Positions 37,502-47,186 of a stretch of DNA of 64,000 nucleotides are shown one piece after another; position 1 is the first letter of the stretch; each line of letters starts with the position of its first letter. The translations under genes and the position numbers were made by a program. The stretch comes from Psychrobacter immobilis (lineage in GTDB: Bacteria > Pseudomonadota > Gammaproteobacteria > Pseudomonadales > Moraxellaceae): assembly GCF_904846235.1 (NCBI RefSeq), contig NZ_CAJGZN010000005.1, forward strand, positions 124,001 to 188,000. Direction: 5' to 3'. The notes below the pieces were generated by a model, which saw only the letters and a program-made list of their open reading frames with translations, was not told where the DNA came from and made no database searches.

Positions 37502-39190
37502 CTAGATGAGATTTTCTGAGTACATCGAACGCATGCGTTTTTTATCGAGTTTACCGACGCTGGTTTTTGGCATGTCTGGCAAAAACCTCACTTCACTTGG
37601 TACACCGTATTTTGGCAAATGGCCTCTCTCTACTGCTTGATGACCCAATGCCAAAATATCTTCCATTTTTGTGTCGACATGGTCTGGTTTTAGCACGATC
37701 AACGCCAAGGGACGCTCACCCCAACGCTCATCTGGCACACCAATCACCGCGATATCAGCGACGCTAGGATGAAAGGACAAAATGGTTTCGACCTCAAGCG
37801 AGGATACCCATTCGCCGCCGGATTTAATGACATCTTTGAGTCTGTCTGTAATGCTTAGCGTGCCATCAGCAGTCATACAGGCGATGTCTTGCGTATGCAT
37901 CCAGCCGCCTTTCCATAACTCATTACCTGCGTCAGGATTTTTAAAATAGCTTTGGGTCAACCACGGCGCGCGTATCACAAGCTCACCTGTCGATTTGCCA
38001 TCCATGGGTTGTGGTTTACCATTTTCATCCCAAATTTCCATCGACACTAACATAATGGGTGAACCTGACAGACAACGATAGTTAAGGTTATCCTCTAGCG
38101 TCATCGACTCTGTTTTGTCATCGAATACTGCTCGAGACAGTACAGGGCATGATTCTGACATACCAAACCCTGACATAAATTCTATGCCACATTCGATTGC
38201 CGCTTTGGCTAAGCCCTCATTGAGCTTTGAGCCACCTAGTAACAGTTTAAGATCCTCAAATTTTCGGCCACGTTCTGCCATTTCTTTGAGAAGCATCTGT
38301 AGTATTGCAGGGACACCATGTGATAGCGTGACTTTATGCTGCTCGATCAAGTCGACCAATTTTGGTGCCAGATATCTCCCGGGATATACTTGCTTGAGCC
38401 CTATCATGGTTGCGCCATATGGCCAGCACCACGCATGTACATGAAACAAAGGCGTCATTGGCATATAGACATCGTTGTAGCGCGCACCTTGACCTTCGGC
38501 ATTGAGGGCTGACGCCAAAGTGCTTGCCATCGTCTGTAGTACGATCTGGCGATGAGTAAAGAAAACCCCTTTTGGATCGCCTGTCGTGCCACTGGTGTAG
38601 AATGTCGTAGCAATAGTGTTTTCATCAAAATCTGGGAAGTCAAACTCGTCACTAGCAGCTGCTAATAGCGCCTCATATTCGCCATCGACATAGTCTGGCA
38701 GCTCAGCTTTATCACTTTCTGCTTTATTGTCATCTTCATCATCAGCCCACATTACATGCTCGATAGAAGGCGCATCGTCACGATAATCTTTAATCATCGG
38801 CGCAAATTCAGCATTCAACAATAAGGCTTTTGGCGCAGCATGATTGACGGTATATAGCACTTTTTCTTCAGACAGGCGCACATTAACGGTTTGCAAAATC
38901 ATGCCCGACATTGGTACTGCAAAGTAGGCCTCAAGGTAACGATGACTATCCCAGTCCATGACCGCGACCACATCACCTGCCTGCAAGCCCATATTTTTTA
39001 ATACATTGGCCAAGCGATTGATACGTTTAAAAAACTCAGCATAGGTATAAGTGACTTTGTCGGCATAGCTAATGGTTTGGTTAGTGGAAGCAATCTTGGC
39101 GCGGTTTAGTAGCTGTTTGATAATTAATGGGAAACCATACGCGTCTTCGGCTTGATGGTAATTATCGTGTTCGTTGAGTATGGTTGTCAT
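37502..39190 (-). CDS. AMP-dependent acyl-CoA synthetase
   Basis: A 562-residue adenylate-forming ligase. The phosphate loop is TTFYTSGTTGDPKGV, the adenine motif GFGMSESCPVLS, and the C-terminal Lys lies in KTSVGKLDKKR. It activates a carboxylic acid to its CoA thioester; with the neighbouring beta-oxidation genes the substrate is probably a medium-chain fatty or dicarboxylic acid (inference). The thiolase and other upstream genes lie on the same strand, separated by a 107-bp repeat. Confidence 0.88.
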   Translation of the reverse strand: MTTILNEHDNYHQAEDAYGFPLIIKQLLNRAKIASTNQTISYADKVTYTYAEFFKRINRLANVLKNMGLQAGDVVAVMDWDSHRYLEAYFAVPMSGMILQTVNVRLSEEKVLYTVNHAAPKALLLNAEFAPMIKDYRDDAPSIEHVMWADDEDDNKAESDKAELPDYVDGEYEALLAAASDEFDFPDFDENTIATTFYTSGTTGDPKGVFFTHRQIVLQTMASTLASALNAEGQGARYNDVYMPMTPLFHVHAWCWPYGATMIGLKQVYPGRYLAPKLVDLIEQHKVTLSHGVPAILQMLLKEMAERGRKFEDLKLLLGGSKLNEGLAKAAIECGIEFMSGFGMSESCPVLSRAVFDDKTESMTLEDNLNYRCLSGSPIMLVSMEIWDENGKPQPMDGKSTGELVIRAPWLTQSYFKNPDAGNELWKGGWMHTQDIACMTADGTLSITDRLKDVIKSGGEWVSSLEVETILSFHPSVADIAVIGVPDERWGERPLALIVLKPDHVDTKMEDILALGHQAVERGHLPKYGVPSEVRFLPDMPKTSVGKLDKKRMRSMYSENLI

Positions 39191-39221
39191 GGTATCTTCC
39201 TTGATAATAAATTGTCCTTGA

Positions 39222-39328
39222 TATAGTCAATTCTCTATAAAAGAGTGACAGCGTTACCCTCACTTGAAGTATCACAGTTACATCTGCGATCGGTTGCCTT
39301 GTCTCTCTTCTAAACTGAATCAACTATA
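39222..39328 (-). repeat. 107-bp dispersed repeat, copy 2
   Basis: Inverted relative to copy 1 at 11223-11329 and of identical length. Begins TATAGTCAATTCTC and ends GAATCAACTATA on the plus strand. It sits in the 169-bp gap between the thiolase and acyl-CoA ligase genes, where it would be transcribed if they form one operon. Confidence 0.8.
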
Positions 39329-39359
39329 ATCAATAATGGGGCGAGCATGCTTTTGAGTC

Positions 39360-40562
39360 TCAAACGCGTTCTATCACCATGGCAAGCCCTTGCCCAATAC
39401 CAATACACAAGCTGACCACGGCATATTTGCCGCCCGTACGCTGTAGCTCTCGAGCAGTACTCAAGGCGATTCTGGCACCTGATGCGCCAAGCGGATGACC
39501 GACAGCGATGGCCCCACCATTGGGATTGACACGCTTATCATCAAAATCAATATCTAACCCTTTTAGACAACCCAGTACCTGTGAGGCAAAAGCTTCATTG
39601 ATCTCAATGACAGACATGTCCTCAAGGGTCAGATCCGCACGCTTTAGTGCTAGCTTAATCGCTTCAACAGGACCCACGCCCATGATATTGGGTTCAACAC
39701 CCATTGCACCTGATGATAAGATCTTGGCAATCGGTTTAAAGCCTAGCTTTTTCTCTGCTTGCTTTGAACCAATGATGAGCGCGGCAGCACCATCATTGAT
39801 GCCAGACGCATTACCTGCGGTGACGACTCCATCTTGATTCAACGGTTTGAGTTTTTGTAGTGCTTCAATATTAGAGCTGGCACGCGGATGCTCATCATCT
39901 ATGACTACTTTTGCAGGCAATTTCTTACCTTGGGATACAGTAATAGGTGTTATCTCATCGTCAAAAAACCCTGCTTGCTTGGCGGCTTGGTACTTGGCTT
40001 GCGATGCGGCTGCAAATTTATCGGCTTCCTCGCGCGTAATACCATACTTCTGCGCGACATTATCGCCCGTCTGCGGCATGGTATCACTGCCGAACTGCTC
40101 AATAATTTTTGGGTTGGGAAAACGGCTACCAATGGTGGTATCAAAAACTTTAAAGTCACGGCTAAAAGGCTGTTCTGTCTTGGCAAATACAAACGGCGCA
40201 CGCGTCATCGACTCGACCCCACCTGCTAAAATAATATCCCCTTCATTGCACGTAATACTGCGAGCAGCATCGACAACAGTAGACAGACCTGATGCACATA
40301 GACGGTTTACTGTCTGACCTGGAGTTGTTACATCCAACCCTGCTAATAGAGCCGCGTTACGCGCGATATTGCGAGAGTCCTCGCCTGCTTGGTTGGCACT
40401 ACCTAGCAACACTTCATCAAAGATATCAGCAGATAGTTGGTGTTTTTCGACCAATGCTTTCATCACGGTAGCAACCAAATCATCAGCACGTACGGTTGCT
40501 AATGCGCCAACATAGCGACCAAATGGACTTCTTAATCCGTCATAAATATAAGCATCTAACAT
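39360..40562 (-). CDS. 3-oxoadipyl/acyl-CoA thiolase (DcaF/PcaF-like)
   Basis: A 400-residue thiolase: nucleophilic Cys in NRLCASGLST, GGAIAVGHPLGASGA and LCIGIGQG. It is related to catF in this window but clearly divergent. With the 3-hydroxyacyl-CoA dehydrogenase and enoyl-CoA hydratase upstream, it would cleave the 3-oxoacyl-CoA made from dicarboxylates such as adipate. Confidence 0.9.
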   Translation of the reverse strand: MLDAYIYDGLRSPFGRYVGALATVRADDLVATVMKALVEKHQLSADIFDEVLLGSANQAGEDSRNIARNAALLAGLDVTTPGQTVNRLCASGLSTVVDAARSITCNEGDIILAGGVESMTRAPFVFAKTEQPFSRDFKVFDTTIGSRFPNPKIIEQFGSDTMPQTGDNVAQKYGITREEADKFAAASQAKYQAAKQAGFFDDEITPITVSQGKKLPAKVVIDDEHPRASSNIEALQKLKPLNQDGVVTAGNASGINDGAAALIIGSKQAEKKLGFKPIAKILSSGAMGVEPNIMGVGPVEAIKLALKRADLTLEDMSVIEINEAFASQVLGCLKGLDIDFDDKRVNPNGGAIAVGHPLGASGARIALSTARELQRTGGKYAVVSLCIGIGQGLAMVIERV

Positions 40563-40635
40563 AACGTTTCCTTGTCGTATTTTTTAACTCTAAATAATGG
40601 TTTTATGGTTTAATAACCATATCTTGTCGTTCAAA

Positions 40636-42201
40636 TTAGTAAGTGTTTTGCTGAGTAAACAATGACATGTCAAGCTTGGCACGGCGTTGCAGCCAAGAGC
40701 TTGGACGATAACGTGGGTCACCTGTCAGCCCGTAGATGCGCCCTAAAATAAGCAGCACACGCGAGGCCCCAAGATGGTCGCCCCAAGAGATAGGACCATA
40801 TGGATAACCTAACCCAAGCTTGACAGCATTATCGATGTCCTCAGGTGAAGCAATCCCTTGCATAGCAATGTCACAACCAAGGTTAATCACCATAGCGACC
40901 ACACGTTGTGCCACAAAGCCGATGCTTTCTGTAATTAGCGTGGCACCGACAGCGGATTGCGTGGTTGCTTCACTGTCATCCAAGCCCTTACTGAATAATG
41001 CATAAGCTTGTGCGATAAATGTTTCCTGCGTGACGAGACTTGGCATCAAAGTACGATGCTTTGCTAGTCCAGTGAGCATATCAATGGCAACGGCTTGCTT
41101 AGGATTAACTTGATAACGAATGGCAGCATTGGTCGTATCTTCGCCATAGGGTGCGAGCAGCACCAAACTATCAGGGTTTGGCTTGTCGTTGTCATCGATC
41201 GCGACACCCTGAGACTTTAGGTAATCGACCAGTTGAGTTTTGTCTTCTGCCAGATCAGCGCCAACCCAAACTGAGGTAATAACGGCATCAGATATGAGTG
41301 CTTCGGACGACCGATCTTGAGCAGTAGCTGCTGACAACTTCTGACCGTTTTCATAGTGATAGAACCCTGCACCAACCTTACGACCAAGCTTTTTACCTAC
41401 TAGCATTTGACGGGTCAATGGATGCGGGCGATAACGCGCTTCGTGATAGAACTGGTTGTAAATCGACTCCATCACGGGGTGCGATACATCGATACCAGTG
41501 AGGTCTAATAGCTCAAACGGCCCCATGCGAAATCCTGCGCCTTCACGCAAAATTTGGTCAATATTCTCAAACGTGGTTACCCCTTCACCCAATATTTTTA
41601 ACGCTTCTGTGCCGTACGCTCTACCGCCATGATTGACGATAAAACCCGGTGTGTCTTTTGCTACCACACCTAGATGACCCATACGTTTGGCCAAATCGGA
41701 GAGAACGTCAATCACTGATTGCTGAGTAGACAGACCTGGAATGACCTCTACAATTTTCATTAAGGGGACTGGATTAAAGAAGTGAAATCCTGCCACGCGC
41801 TCCGGATGATCACAGTCAGCAGCAATTGCGGTCACTGATAAGGATGAGGTATTGGTCGCCAAAATAGTATCGGCAGTGACCACACCTTCTAACTGGGCAA
41901 AAAGCTGTTTTTTGATGTCTAGATTTTCGATAATGGCTTCAACCACTATCTCAGCAGTCGCAATTTGGTTAAGCTCCTGTAGTACCGTCAAATTACTTAA
42001 AGTATCCTGTAACTGCGCATCGGTAAACTTACCTTTAGCAGTTAGTTTTTCTAGGGTACTTTGCAAGGATTGTCGTCCTTGTTCAGCAGCGCCTGACTTA
42101 GCGTCATACAAGAGTACTTGGATGCCAGCTTGAGCAGCAATTTGAGCAATACCCATGCCCATAATACCAGTGCCGATAATGGCAATTGTGTTCACAGTCA
42201 T
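40636..42201 (-). CDS. 3-hydroxyacyl-CoA dehydrogenase (DcaH/PaaH-like)
   Basis: A 521-residue enzyme with the NAD motif IAIIGTGIMGMGIAQIAAQAG and the active-site HFFNPVPLMKIVEVIPG. A duplicated C-terminal dimerisation domain (GFIVNHGGRAYGTEALKIL; VVAMVINLGCDIAMQGIA) makes it longer than the basic 280-residue enzyme, as in PaaH and DcaH. It lies 131 bp downstream of the enoyl-CoA hydratase gene on the same strand. Confidence 0.92.
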   Translation of the reverse strand: MTVNTIAIIGTGIMGMGIAQIAAQAGIQVLLYDAKSGAAEQGRQSLQSTLEKLTAKGKFTDAQLQDTLSNLTVLQELNQIATAEIVVEAIIENLDIKKQLFAQLEGVVTADTILATNTSSLSVTAIAADCDHPERVAGFHFFNPVPLMKIVEVIPGLSTQQSVIDVLSDLAKRMGHLGVVAKDTPGFIVNHGGRAYGTEALKILGEGVTTFENIDQILREGAGFRMGPFELLDLTGIDVSHPVMESIYNQFYHEARYRPHPLTRQMLVGKKLGRKVGAGFYHYENGQKLSAATAQDRSSEALISDAVITSVWVGADLAEDKTQLVDYLKSQGVAIDDNDKPNPDSLVLLAPYGEDTTNAAIRYQVNPKQAVAIDMLTGLAKHRTLMPSLVTQETFIAQAYALFSKGLDDSEATTQSAVGATLITESIGFVAQRVVAMVINLGCDIAMQGIASPEDIDNAVKLGLGYPYGPISWGDHLGASRVLLILGRIYGLTGDPRYRPSSWLQRRAKLDMSLFTQQNTY

Positions 42202-42332
42202 AATAACTCTCTACATAGTGTGCTATGAAATTTTGGTTCAAAGGTGATAACTTGCTTCAAAAGCAATCACAATGTGGCTCTGAATTCACGTGCCTATGAA
42301 TTCACGTGCTTATGAATTAACGCGGCTAGGGA

Positions 42333-43109
42333 TTAATGCCCTTTGTACTCCGCAGGACGCTTTTCTAAGAAGGCTTTAGCGCCTTCTTTTTGGTCGTGAG
42401 TATTGAACAAAATCTGGAAAGCCTTACGCTCTAAAGCCAATGCACCTTCTAAGGGCATATCAACACCTAGATTTGCCACTTCTTTGATTTGCGCTAAGGC
42501 AATGGGAGAGTAATGTGATAGCTGCTCAGCAATCTCAATGGCGCGTGTGATAGTAGCCTCATCTTCAACGACTTCAGATACCAGCCCCATTGTGTCCGCC
42601 TCATCAGCGCTGATCATATCGCCCGTTAGTACCATTTTCATGGCCTTATGTTTGCCAATCGCGCGAAACAAACGCTGCGTTCCGCCAGCACCTGGCATGA
42701 GTCCTATCTTGATTTCGGGTTGACCAAATTTGGCAGACTTACCTGCGATGATGATGTCAGCATGCATGGCCAACTCACAGCCACCGCCCAGAGCGTAACC
42801 ATTGACGGCAGCAATAATAGGCTTTCGGCAGTTAGTGATGGCATTCCAATAGCGTTCACTATGACGCAAGTACATATCCACTGTGCTAGTAGTCAAAAAA
42901 TCGTTGATATCCGCACCAGCGGCAAACACCTTGTCACCACCAGTAAGGACGATCGCTTTGGTTTGTGAGTCATCATTTAATTGAATGAACAGGTCTGCCA
43001 TTTGTTGGCGTAGCTCACTGTTTAGTGCATTGCGCACTTTGGGGCGATTAAGTCTAACGACACTCACGCCCTCTCCTTTTTTCTCACAAATAATGAGCGG
43101 CTCTTCCAT
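42333..43109 (-). CDS. enoyl-CoA hydratase (DcaE/PaaF-like)
   Basis: A crotonase-fold enzyme of about 258 residues, with the oxyanion motifs GGDKVFAAGADINDF and GYALGGGCELAMHADI and the catalytic Glu region GQPEIKIGLMPGAGGTQRL. The ATG at 43109 is chosen over the frame's earlier start at 43151 because AAGGAGT lies 6 bases upstream. It begins the minus-strand dca-like group, divergent from the acyl-CoA dehydrogenase gene. Confidence 0.93.
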   Translation of the reverse strand: MEEPLIICEKKGEGVSVVRLNRPKVRNALNSELRQQMADLFIQLNDDSQTKAIVLTGGDKVFAAGADINDFLTTSTVDMYLRHSERYWNAITNCRKPIIAAVNGYALGGGCELAMHADIIIAGKSAKFGQPEIKIGLMPGAGGTQRLFRAIGKHKAMKMVLTGDMISADEADTMGLVSEVVEDEATITRAIEIAEQLSHYSPIALAQIKEVANLGVDMPLEGALALERKAFQILFNTHDQKEGAKAFLEKRPAEYKGH

Positions 43110-43180
43110 GATCGACTCCTTAAACATCATTTTTGTATAAAGTACAAACACTCTAGCAAAGCATTTATTTTAAATATTAA

Positions 43181-43199
43181 ATATCGCTATGCGGTATTT
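43181..43199. promoter_or_regulatory. putative operator, site A, in the divergent dca promoter region
   Basis: ATATCGCTATGCGGTATTT contains the core CGCTATGCGGTA (43185-43196). Its reverse complement, TACCGCATAGCG, recurs at 46022-46033, and the related core at 43297-43309 is a perfect palindrome. It lies between enoyl-CoA hydratase and acyl-CoA dehydrogenase genes. Confidence 0.55.
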
Positions 43200-43293
43200 A
43201 ATATCAATATATACTGTTTATTTTGGTTTGTGAAGTAGAAAAAATAGATAATTTAGAATAAAATCGGGATAAAAGGTTGTATTAAATTATATA

Positions 43294-43312
43294 AATACCG
43301 CAATGCGGTTTT
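43294..43312. promoter_or_regulatory. putative operator, site B (palindromic)
   Basis: ACCGCAATGCGGT at 43297-43309 is a perfect inverted repeat with a one-base centre, flanked by AAT and TTT. It is related to sites A and C and lies about 130 bp upstream of the acyl-CoA dehydrogenase start. Confidence 0.55.
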
Positions 43313-43438
43313 TTAAACCAAAACTATTGTAATTTAATAATTCATCGATTATGCTGTTTATCCAAGGACGTCACATTATTTAGTACTGTCACAGTGCCGA
43401 TATTGATATCAGGCATCAATCAAACAAGGAAGATTCAT

Positions 43439-44593
43439 ATGATTAGAGATAAAGAGACCCTCGACCACATCACTCAGACTATTCGTAACTTCGTTAATGA
43501 TCAACTTATCCCTATGGAACATTGGGTTGCCGAAAATGACCGCCTTCCAGAAGAGATCATTGAGCAAATGCGAGAATTAGGGCTCTTCGGATTGACCATA
43601 CCTGAAGAGTACGGCGGACTTGGTGTCACTATGGAAGAAGAGGTCACGCTGGCATTTGAGTTAGGACGTACCTCCCCTGCGTTTCGCTCATTAATAGGGA
43701 CAAATAATGGTATTGGCTCATCTGGCCTAGTGATTGATGGCACTGAAGCACAAAAGCAGAAGTACCTACCTCGGTTGGCCAGTGGTGAAATCATCGGTTC
43801 ATTCTGTTTGACCGAGCCGGAGTCAGGATCAGATGCCGCCTCATTGAAAACGACGGCTATTAAGGATGGTGATACTTATATCATCAATGGTACCAAGCGC
43901 TATATCACCAACGCCCCGCAGGCTGGTGTATTCACTGTCATGGCACGTACTGACCCACAAAACAAACGCTCTGGCGGTATTTCAGCATTTATTGTCGAAA
44001 GCGACACGCCTGGTATTACTCTGGGCAAAATTGATAAAAAAATGGGTCAAAAAGGCGCGCATACCTGTGATGTGATCTTTGATAATTGCGTCGTACCAGC
44101 GGACGCTCTCATCGGCGGTGTTGAGGGTGTTGGCTTTAAAACGGCCATGAAAGTTCTTGATAAAGGGCGCTTGCATATTGCAGCAGCCAGTACTGGAGCC
44201 GCCACTCGCATGCTGAACGATGCACTGAACTATGCTGTCGAGCGTAAGCAATTTGGTCAACCGATTGCCAGTTTTCAGCTGATTCAAGGCATGCTCGCTG
44301 ACTCAAAAGCAGAAATCTATGCCGCCAAATCCATGGTGCTAGACGCTGCACGTCTGCGTGACGAAGGCAAAGACGTCGTTACTGAATCCTCATGCGCTAA
44401 AATGTTTGCCACTGAGATGTGTGGCCGTGTTGCTGATAGAGCGGTACAAATCCATGGCGGTGCCGGTTATATCGCAGACTACGGTATTGAGCGTTTTTAT
44501 CGTGATGTACGTCTATATCGTTTGTATGAAGGTACCACACAAATTCAGCAAGTCATCATTGCCCGCAATATGATTAAAGAAGCCAGCGAGTAA
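43439..44593 (+). CDS. acyl-CoA dehydrogenase (DcaA-like)
   Basis: A flavoprotein of about 384 residues: FGLTIPEEYGGLGV, FCLTEPESGSDAASL, and the catalytic-Glu region LYRLYEGTTQIQQVIIARN. It makes the trans-2-enoyl-CoA. The ATG at 43439 is chosen over 43394 because AAGGAAG precedes it. Divergent from the enoyl-CoA hydratase gene and followed by an MFS transporter; together they complete a beta-oxidation set. Confidence 0.93.
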   Translation: MIRDKETLDHITQTIRNFVNDQLIPMEHWVAENDRLPEEIIEQMRELGLFGLTIPEEYGGLGVTMEEEVTLAFELGRTSPAFRSLIGTNNGIGSSGLVIDGTEAQKQKYLPRLASGEIIGSFCLTEPESGSDAASLKTTAIKDGDTYIINGTKRYITNAPQAGVFTVMARTDPQNKRSGGISAFIVESDTPGITLGKIDKKMGQKGAHTCDVIFDNCVVPADALIGGVEGVGFKTAMKVLDKGRLHIAAASTGAATRMLNDALNYAVERKQFGQPIASFQLIQGMLADSKAEIYAAKSMVLDAARLRDEGKDVVTESSCAKMFATEMCGRVADRAVQIHGGAGYIADYGIERFYRDVRLYRLYEGTTQIQQVIIARNMIKEASE

Positions 44594-44721
44594 TCCCTAC
44601 CACTTTTTTATCCACCAGAATGCACGGCGGTATTTGCTAGGATGCTGATACCGTTCCCCTCTATTTTTACCACTACGCATCAAATTAGTTTTTCATTCTC
44701 ACAACGTTAAGGATATAAATT

Positions 44722-45987
44722 GTGAAAAGTGTCGCTATAACTGCAGATCCAAGTATGAGCTCCACCCAAAAACAACCTTGGAAACTGGCCTTTGTTTTTT
44801 GTTTTTTAGTTTTACTATGTGATGGGGCTGATATCGGTATTCTTGCCTTTACCTTATCCAGCCTAAAACTAGAGTTTGCACTGACCAATGTACAAGCTGG
44901 CGCTCTAGGCAGTTGGTCGTTATTTGGGATGGCAATCGGTGGGTTTTTTGGTGGTTGGGCTTGCGATCGCTTTGGCCGAGTACGTGTCATCGTTCTTGCG
45001 ACTGGCATGTTCTCTATATTGTCTGGTTTTAGTGGATTGGTGCAGAGCTATGAGCAGTTTGTCACGCTACGGGTTATTGCCTGCTTGGGGCTTGGTAGTC
45101 TTTATATCGCTACCAATACGCTTATGTCAGAGATGGTACCTACCAAGCATCGAACCACTGTACTTGCTGCATTAATGACTGGATTTACTTTAGGCTCATT
45201 GGTTATCACCAGTGTATCCGCTTGGATTATCCCTAGCTATGGTTGGCGTACACTATATCTACTGACGTTTTTGCCGATACTTTTGGCAGTATCTATGTAC
45301 TTTTTAGTCCCCGAACCCCAGTCTTGGAAAGACGCTCGAGCACTAAAACTGAGCGGCGCACTAGATACTCTCAAAAAAGCAGAGAACCCATACAAAGCGA
45401 TAATGGAAAATCCGAAACACCGTATTATGTTTATCCTATGGTCAATGAGCTCAGGACTTTTGTTATTCGGCTATTTTGGTGTCAGCAACTGGCTACCTTC
45501 TTATCTAGAAACTGAATTGGGTATCAAGTTCAAAGAAATGGCACTGTATATGGCGGGAACGTACCTGACTATGATGTTTGCCAAAGTCGTGGCTGGATTC
45601 ATGGCTGACAAAATCGGACGCAAAATAGTATTTGCTTTTGGTACGATGGGTACCGCATTGTTTATTCCCATTCTAGTGTATATGCACACTCCAGAAAATA
45701 TTGGTTGGTTAATGATCACCTTTGGTTTCTTATATGGTATTCCCTATGCCATTAATGCCACCTATCTAACCGAAAGTTTCCCTACTGCTATCCGAGGTAC
45801 TGCGATTGGTGGTGCATTTAATATTGGACGGCTTGGCTCTGTGATTGCTCCTGTTGCCATTGGTTATATGGCCATGCATAATTCTATCGGCGCAGGTTTA
45901 TTACTTATGGCAGGTGCATACTTCTTATGTGGTCTTATTCCTACTTTATTCATTAAAGAAAAGCAGTATGATCCACAAGAAGCCTAA
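44722..45987 (+). CDS. MFS transporter, AAHS-like (dicarboxylate/aromatic acid)
   Basis: A 421-residue major facilitator with 12 hydrophobic segments and motifs CDGADIGILAFTL and GGWACDRFGRVR. It starts at a GTG with AAGGAT 10 bases upstream; the alternative ATG at 44755 has no ribosome-binding site. It follows the acyl-CoA dehydrogenase gene and precedes the IclR regulator, like the DcaK-type transporter in Acinetobacter, so a dicarboxylate is the probable cargo. Confidence 0.85.
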   Translation: MKSVAITADPSMSSTQKQPWKLAFVFCFLVLLCDGADIGILAFTLSSLKLEFALTNVQAGALGSWSLFGMAIGGFFGGWACDRFGRVRVIVLATGMFSILSGFSGLVQSYEQFVTLRVIACLGLGSLYIATNTLMSEMVPTKHRTTVLAALMTGFTLGSLVITSVSAWIIPSYGWRTLYLLTFLPILLAVSMYFLVPEPQSWKDARALKLSGALDTLKKAENPYKAIMENPKHRIMFILWSMSSGLLLFGYFGVSNWLPSYLETELGIKFKEMALYMAGTYLTMMFAKVVAGFMADKIGRKIVFAFGTMGTALFIPILVYMHTPENIGWLMITFGFLYGIPYAINATYLTESFPTAIRGTAIGGAFNIGRLGSVIAPVAIGYMAMHNSIGAGLLLMAGAYFLCGLIPTLFIKEKQYDPQEA

Positions 45988-46020
45988 CCATACCTCTTAT
46001 AACGACTATCGCTACCGTTC

Positions 46021-46037
46021 ATACCGCATAGCGAAAC
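46021..46037. promoter_or_regulatory. putative operator, site C, upstream of the IclR regulator gene
   Basis: ATACCGCATAGCGAAAC matches the reverse complement of site A over 12 consecutive bases. It also forms the left arm of a hairpin with GTTTCTCGTTATGC at 46042-46055, so part of the conservation could reflect a terminator after the transporter gene. Confidence 0.5.
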
Positions 46038-46177
46038 AATAGTTTCTCGTTATGCTATGCTGAGAATATGAAAGTAAGTTGATATAATATAGTTAAAGAG
46101 ACAGTGCGTAACTGTGGGCTGATATTAGCTCACAGAATGCTATGAATAATAAAGTTTTGTGATTTTATAACGCTTGT

Positions 46178-47053
46178 ATGAATTTGATTGGGGATAATAG
46201 ACGACATATGACTAATGATACCCTTGCCGATGAAGACGCTAACAACGAGATGCATATTGAATTGTTAGAACCCATTGCAGAGATGAGAGATAAAAACGAC
46301 AGACAGTTTGTCACAGCATTGGCTCGAGGGTTAGAGCTGCTGCGTTGTTTTACCCCGCAGCGGCCTTATCTAGGCAACCAAGATCTAAGTCAGCTGACAG
46401 GACTTCCTAAAGGCACCATTACTCGTCTGACCTATACGTTGGTCAAATTGGGATATTTAAAACAATCGACCAATAGTAGTAAGTACCAGCTTTCGACAGG
46501 GGTACTAAGTTTTGGTTATACGATGATGACTAATATCTCTATCAATAACCTTGCGACTCCTTATATGGAAGAGCTGGCAGACTATGCCAATAGTGCCGTT
46601 GCCATGGCTACTCGTGATCGACTAATGATGGTGTATCTCAACGTTGTGCAAGGCCAAGGAACTACGACTATGCAACGCAATGTCGGCTCTTATCTACCTA
46701 TTCATTTAAGTTCGATGGGGAGAGCTTGCTTGGCAAGTATGCCACCTGCTGAGCAAGAGTTTATCCTTAATGCCATTCGTAGTAAGTATAAAGATGATTG
46801 GCTAAAGATTAGACGAGGATTAGATAAAGCCTTTCAAGACTATGAAGACTACGGTTATTGTTTTTCAATTAGTGAATGGCAAAAGGATGTCAACGCGGTA
46901 GCCATTGCGCTGATGCACCCCACAGAAGGCTTGCTCACTTTTAACTGCGGCGCACCAAGTTTTATCCTTAGTCGTACCAAACTAGAAGAAGATATTGCCC
47001 CTCGCCTACTACATATGAAAAATATGATTGAGAGTAATCTATATATTAGCTAG
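46178..47053 (+). CDS. IclR-family transcriptional regulator
   Basis: A 291-residue IclR regulator. The N-terminal helix-turn-helix reads FVTALARGLELLRCFTPQRPYLGNQDLSQLTGLPKGTITRL, and a GAF-like effector domain follows (LNVVQGQGTTTMQRNVGSYLPIHLSSMGRACLA). It is close to the PcaU/PobR/DcaR branch. The start is uncertain: ATG at 46178 or 46208, neither with a good ribosome-binding site. It lies downstream of the dca-like transporter, and candidate operators occur in front of it and in the divergent dca promoter. Confidence 0.87.
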   Translation: MNLIGDNRRHMTNDTLADEDANNEMHIELLEPIAEMRDKNDRQFVTALARGLELLRCFTPQRPYLGNQDLSQLTGLPKGTITRLTYTLVKLGYLKQSTNSSKYQLSTGVLSFGYTMMTNISINNLATPYMEELADYANSAVAMATRDRLMMVYLNVVQGQGTTTMQRNVGSYLPIHLSSMGRACLASMPPAEQEFILNAIRSKYKDDWLKIRRGLDKAFQDYEDYGYCFSISEWQKDVNAVAIALMHPTEGLLTFNCGAPSFILSRTKLEEDIAPRLLHMKNMIESNLYIS

Positions 47054-47186
47054 CATCACTTAAGTGTGCCCCATGAAAATAACGATTCATCTCCACCAAC
47101 TATTCAAGCGATAGTCATATAAGTCATTCATATCGTTTTGGCATTTTATTTTCAGTGCCTTTAGCCGTGTTTTTTGAGGATTCACC

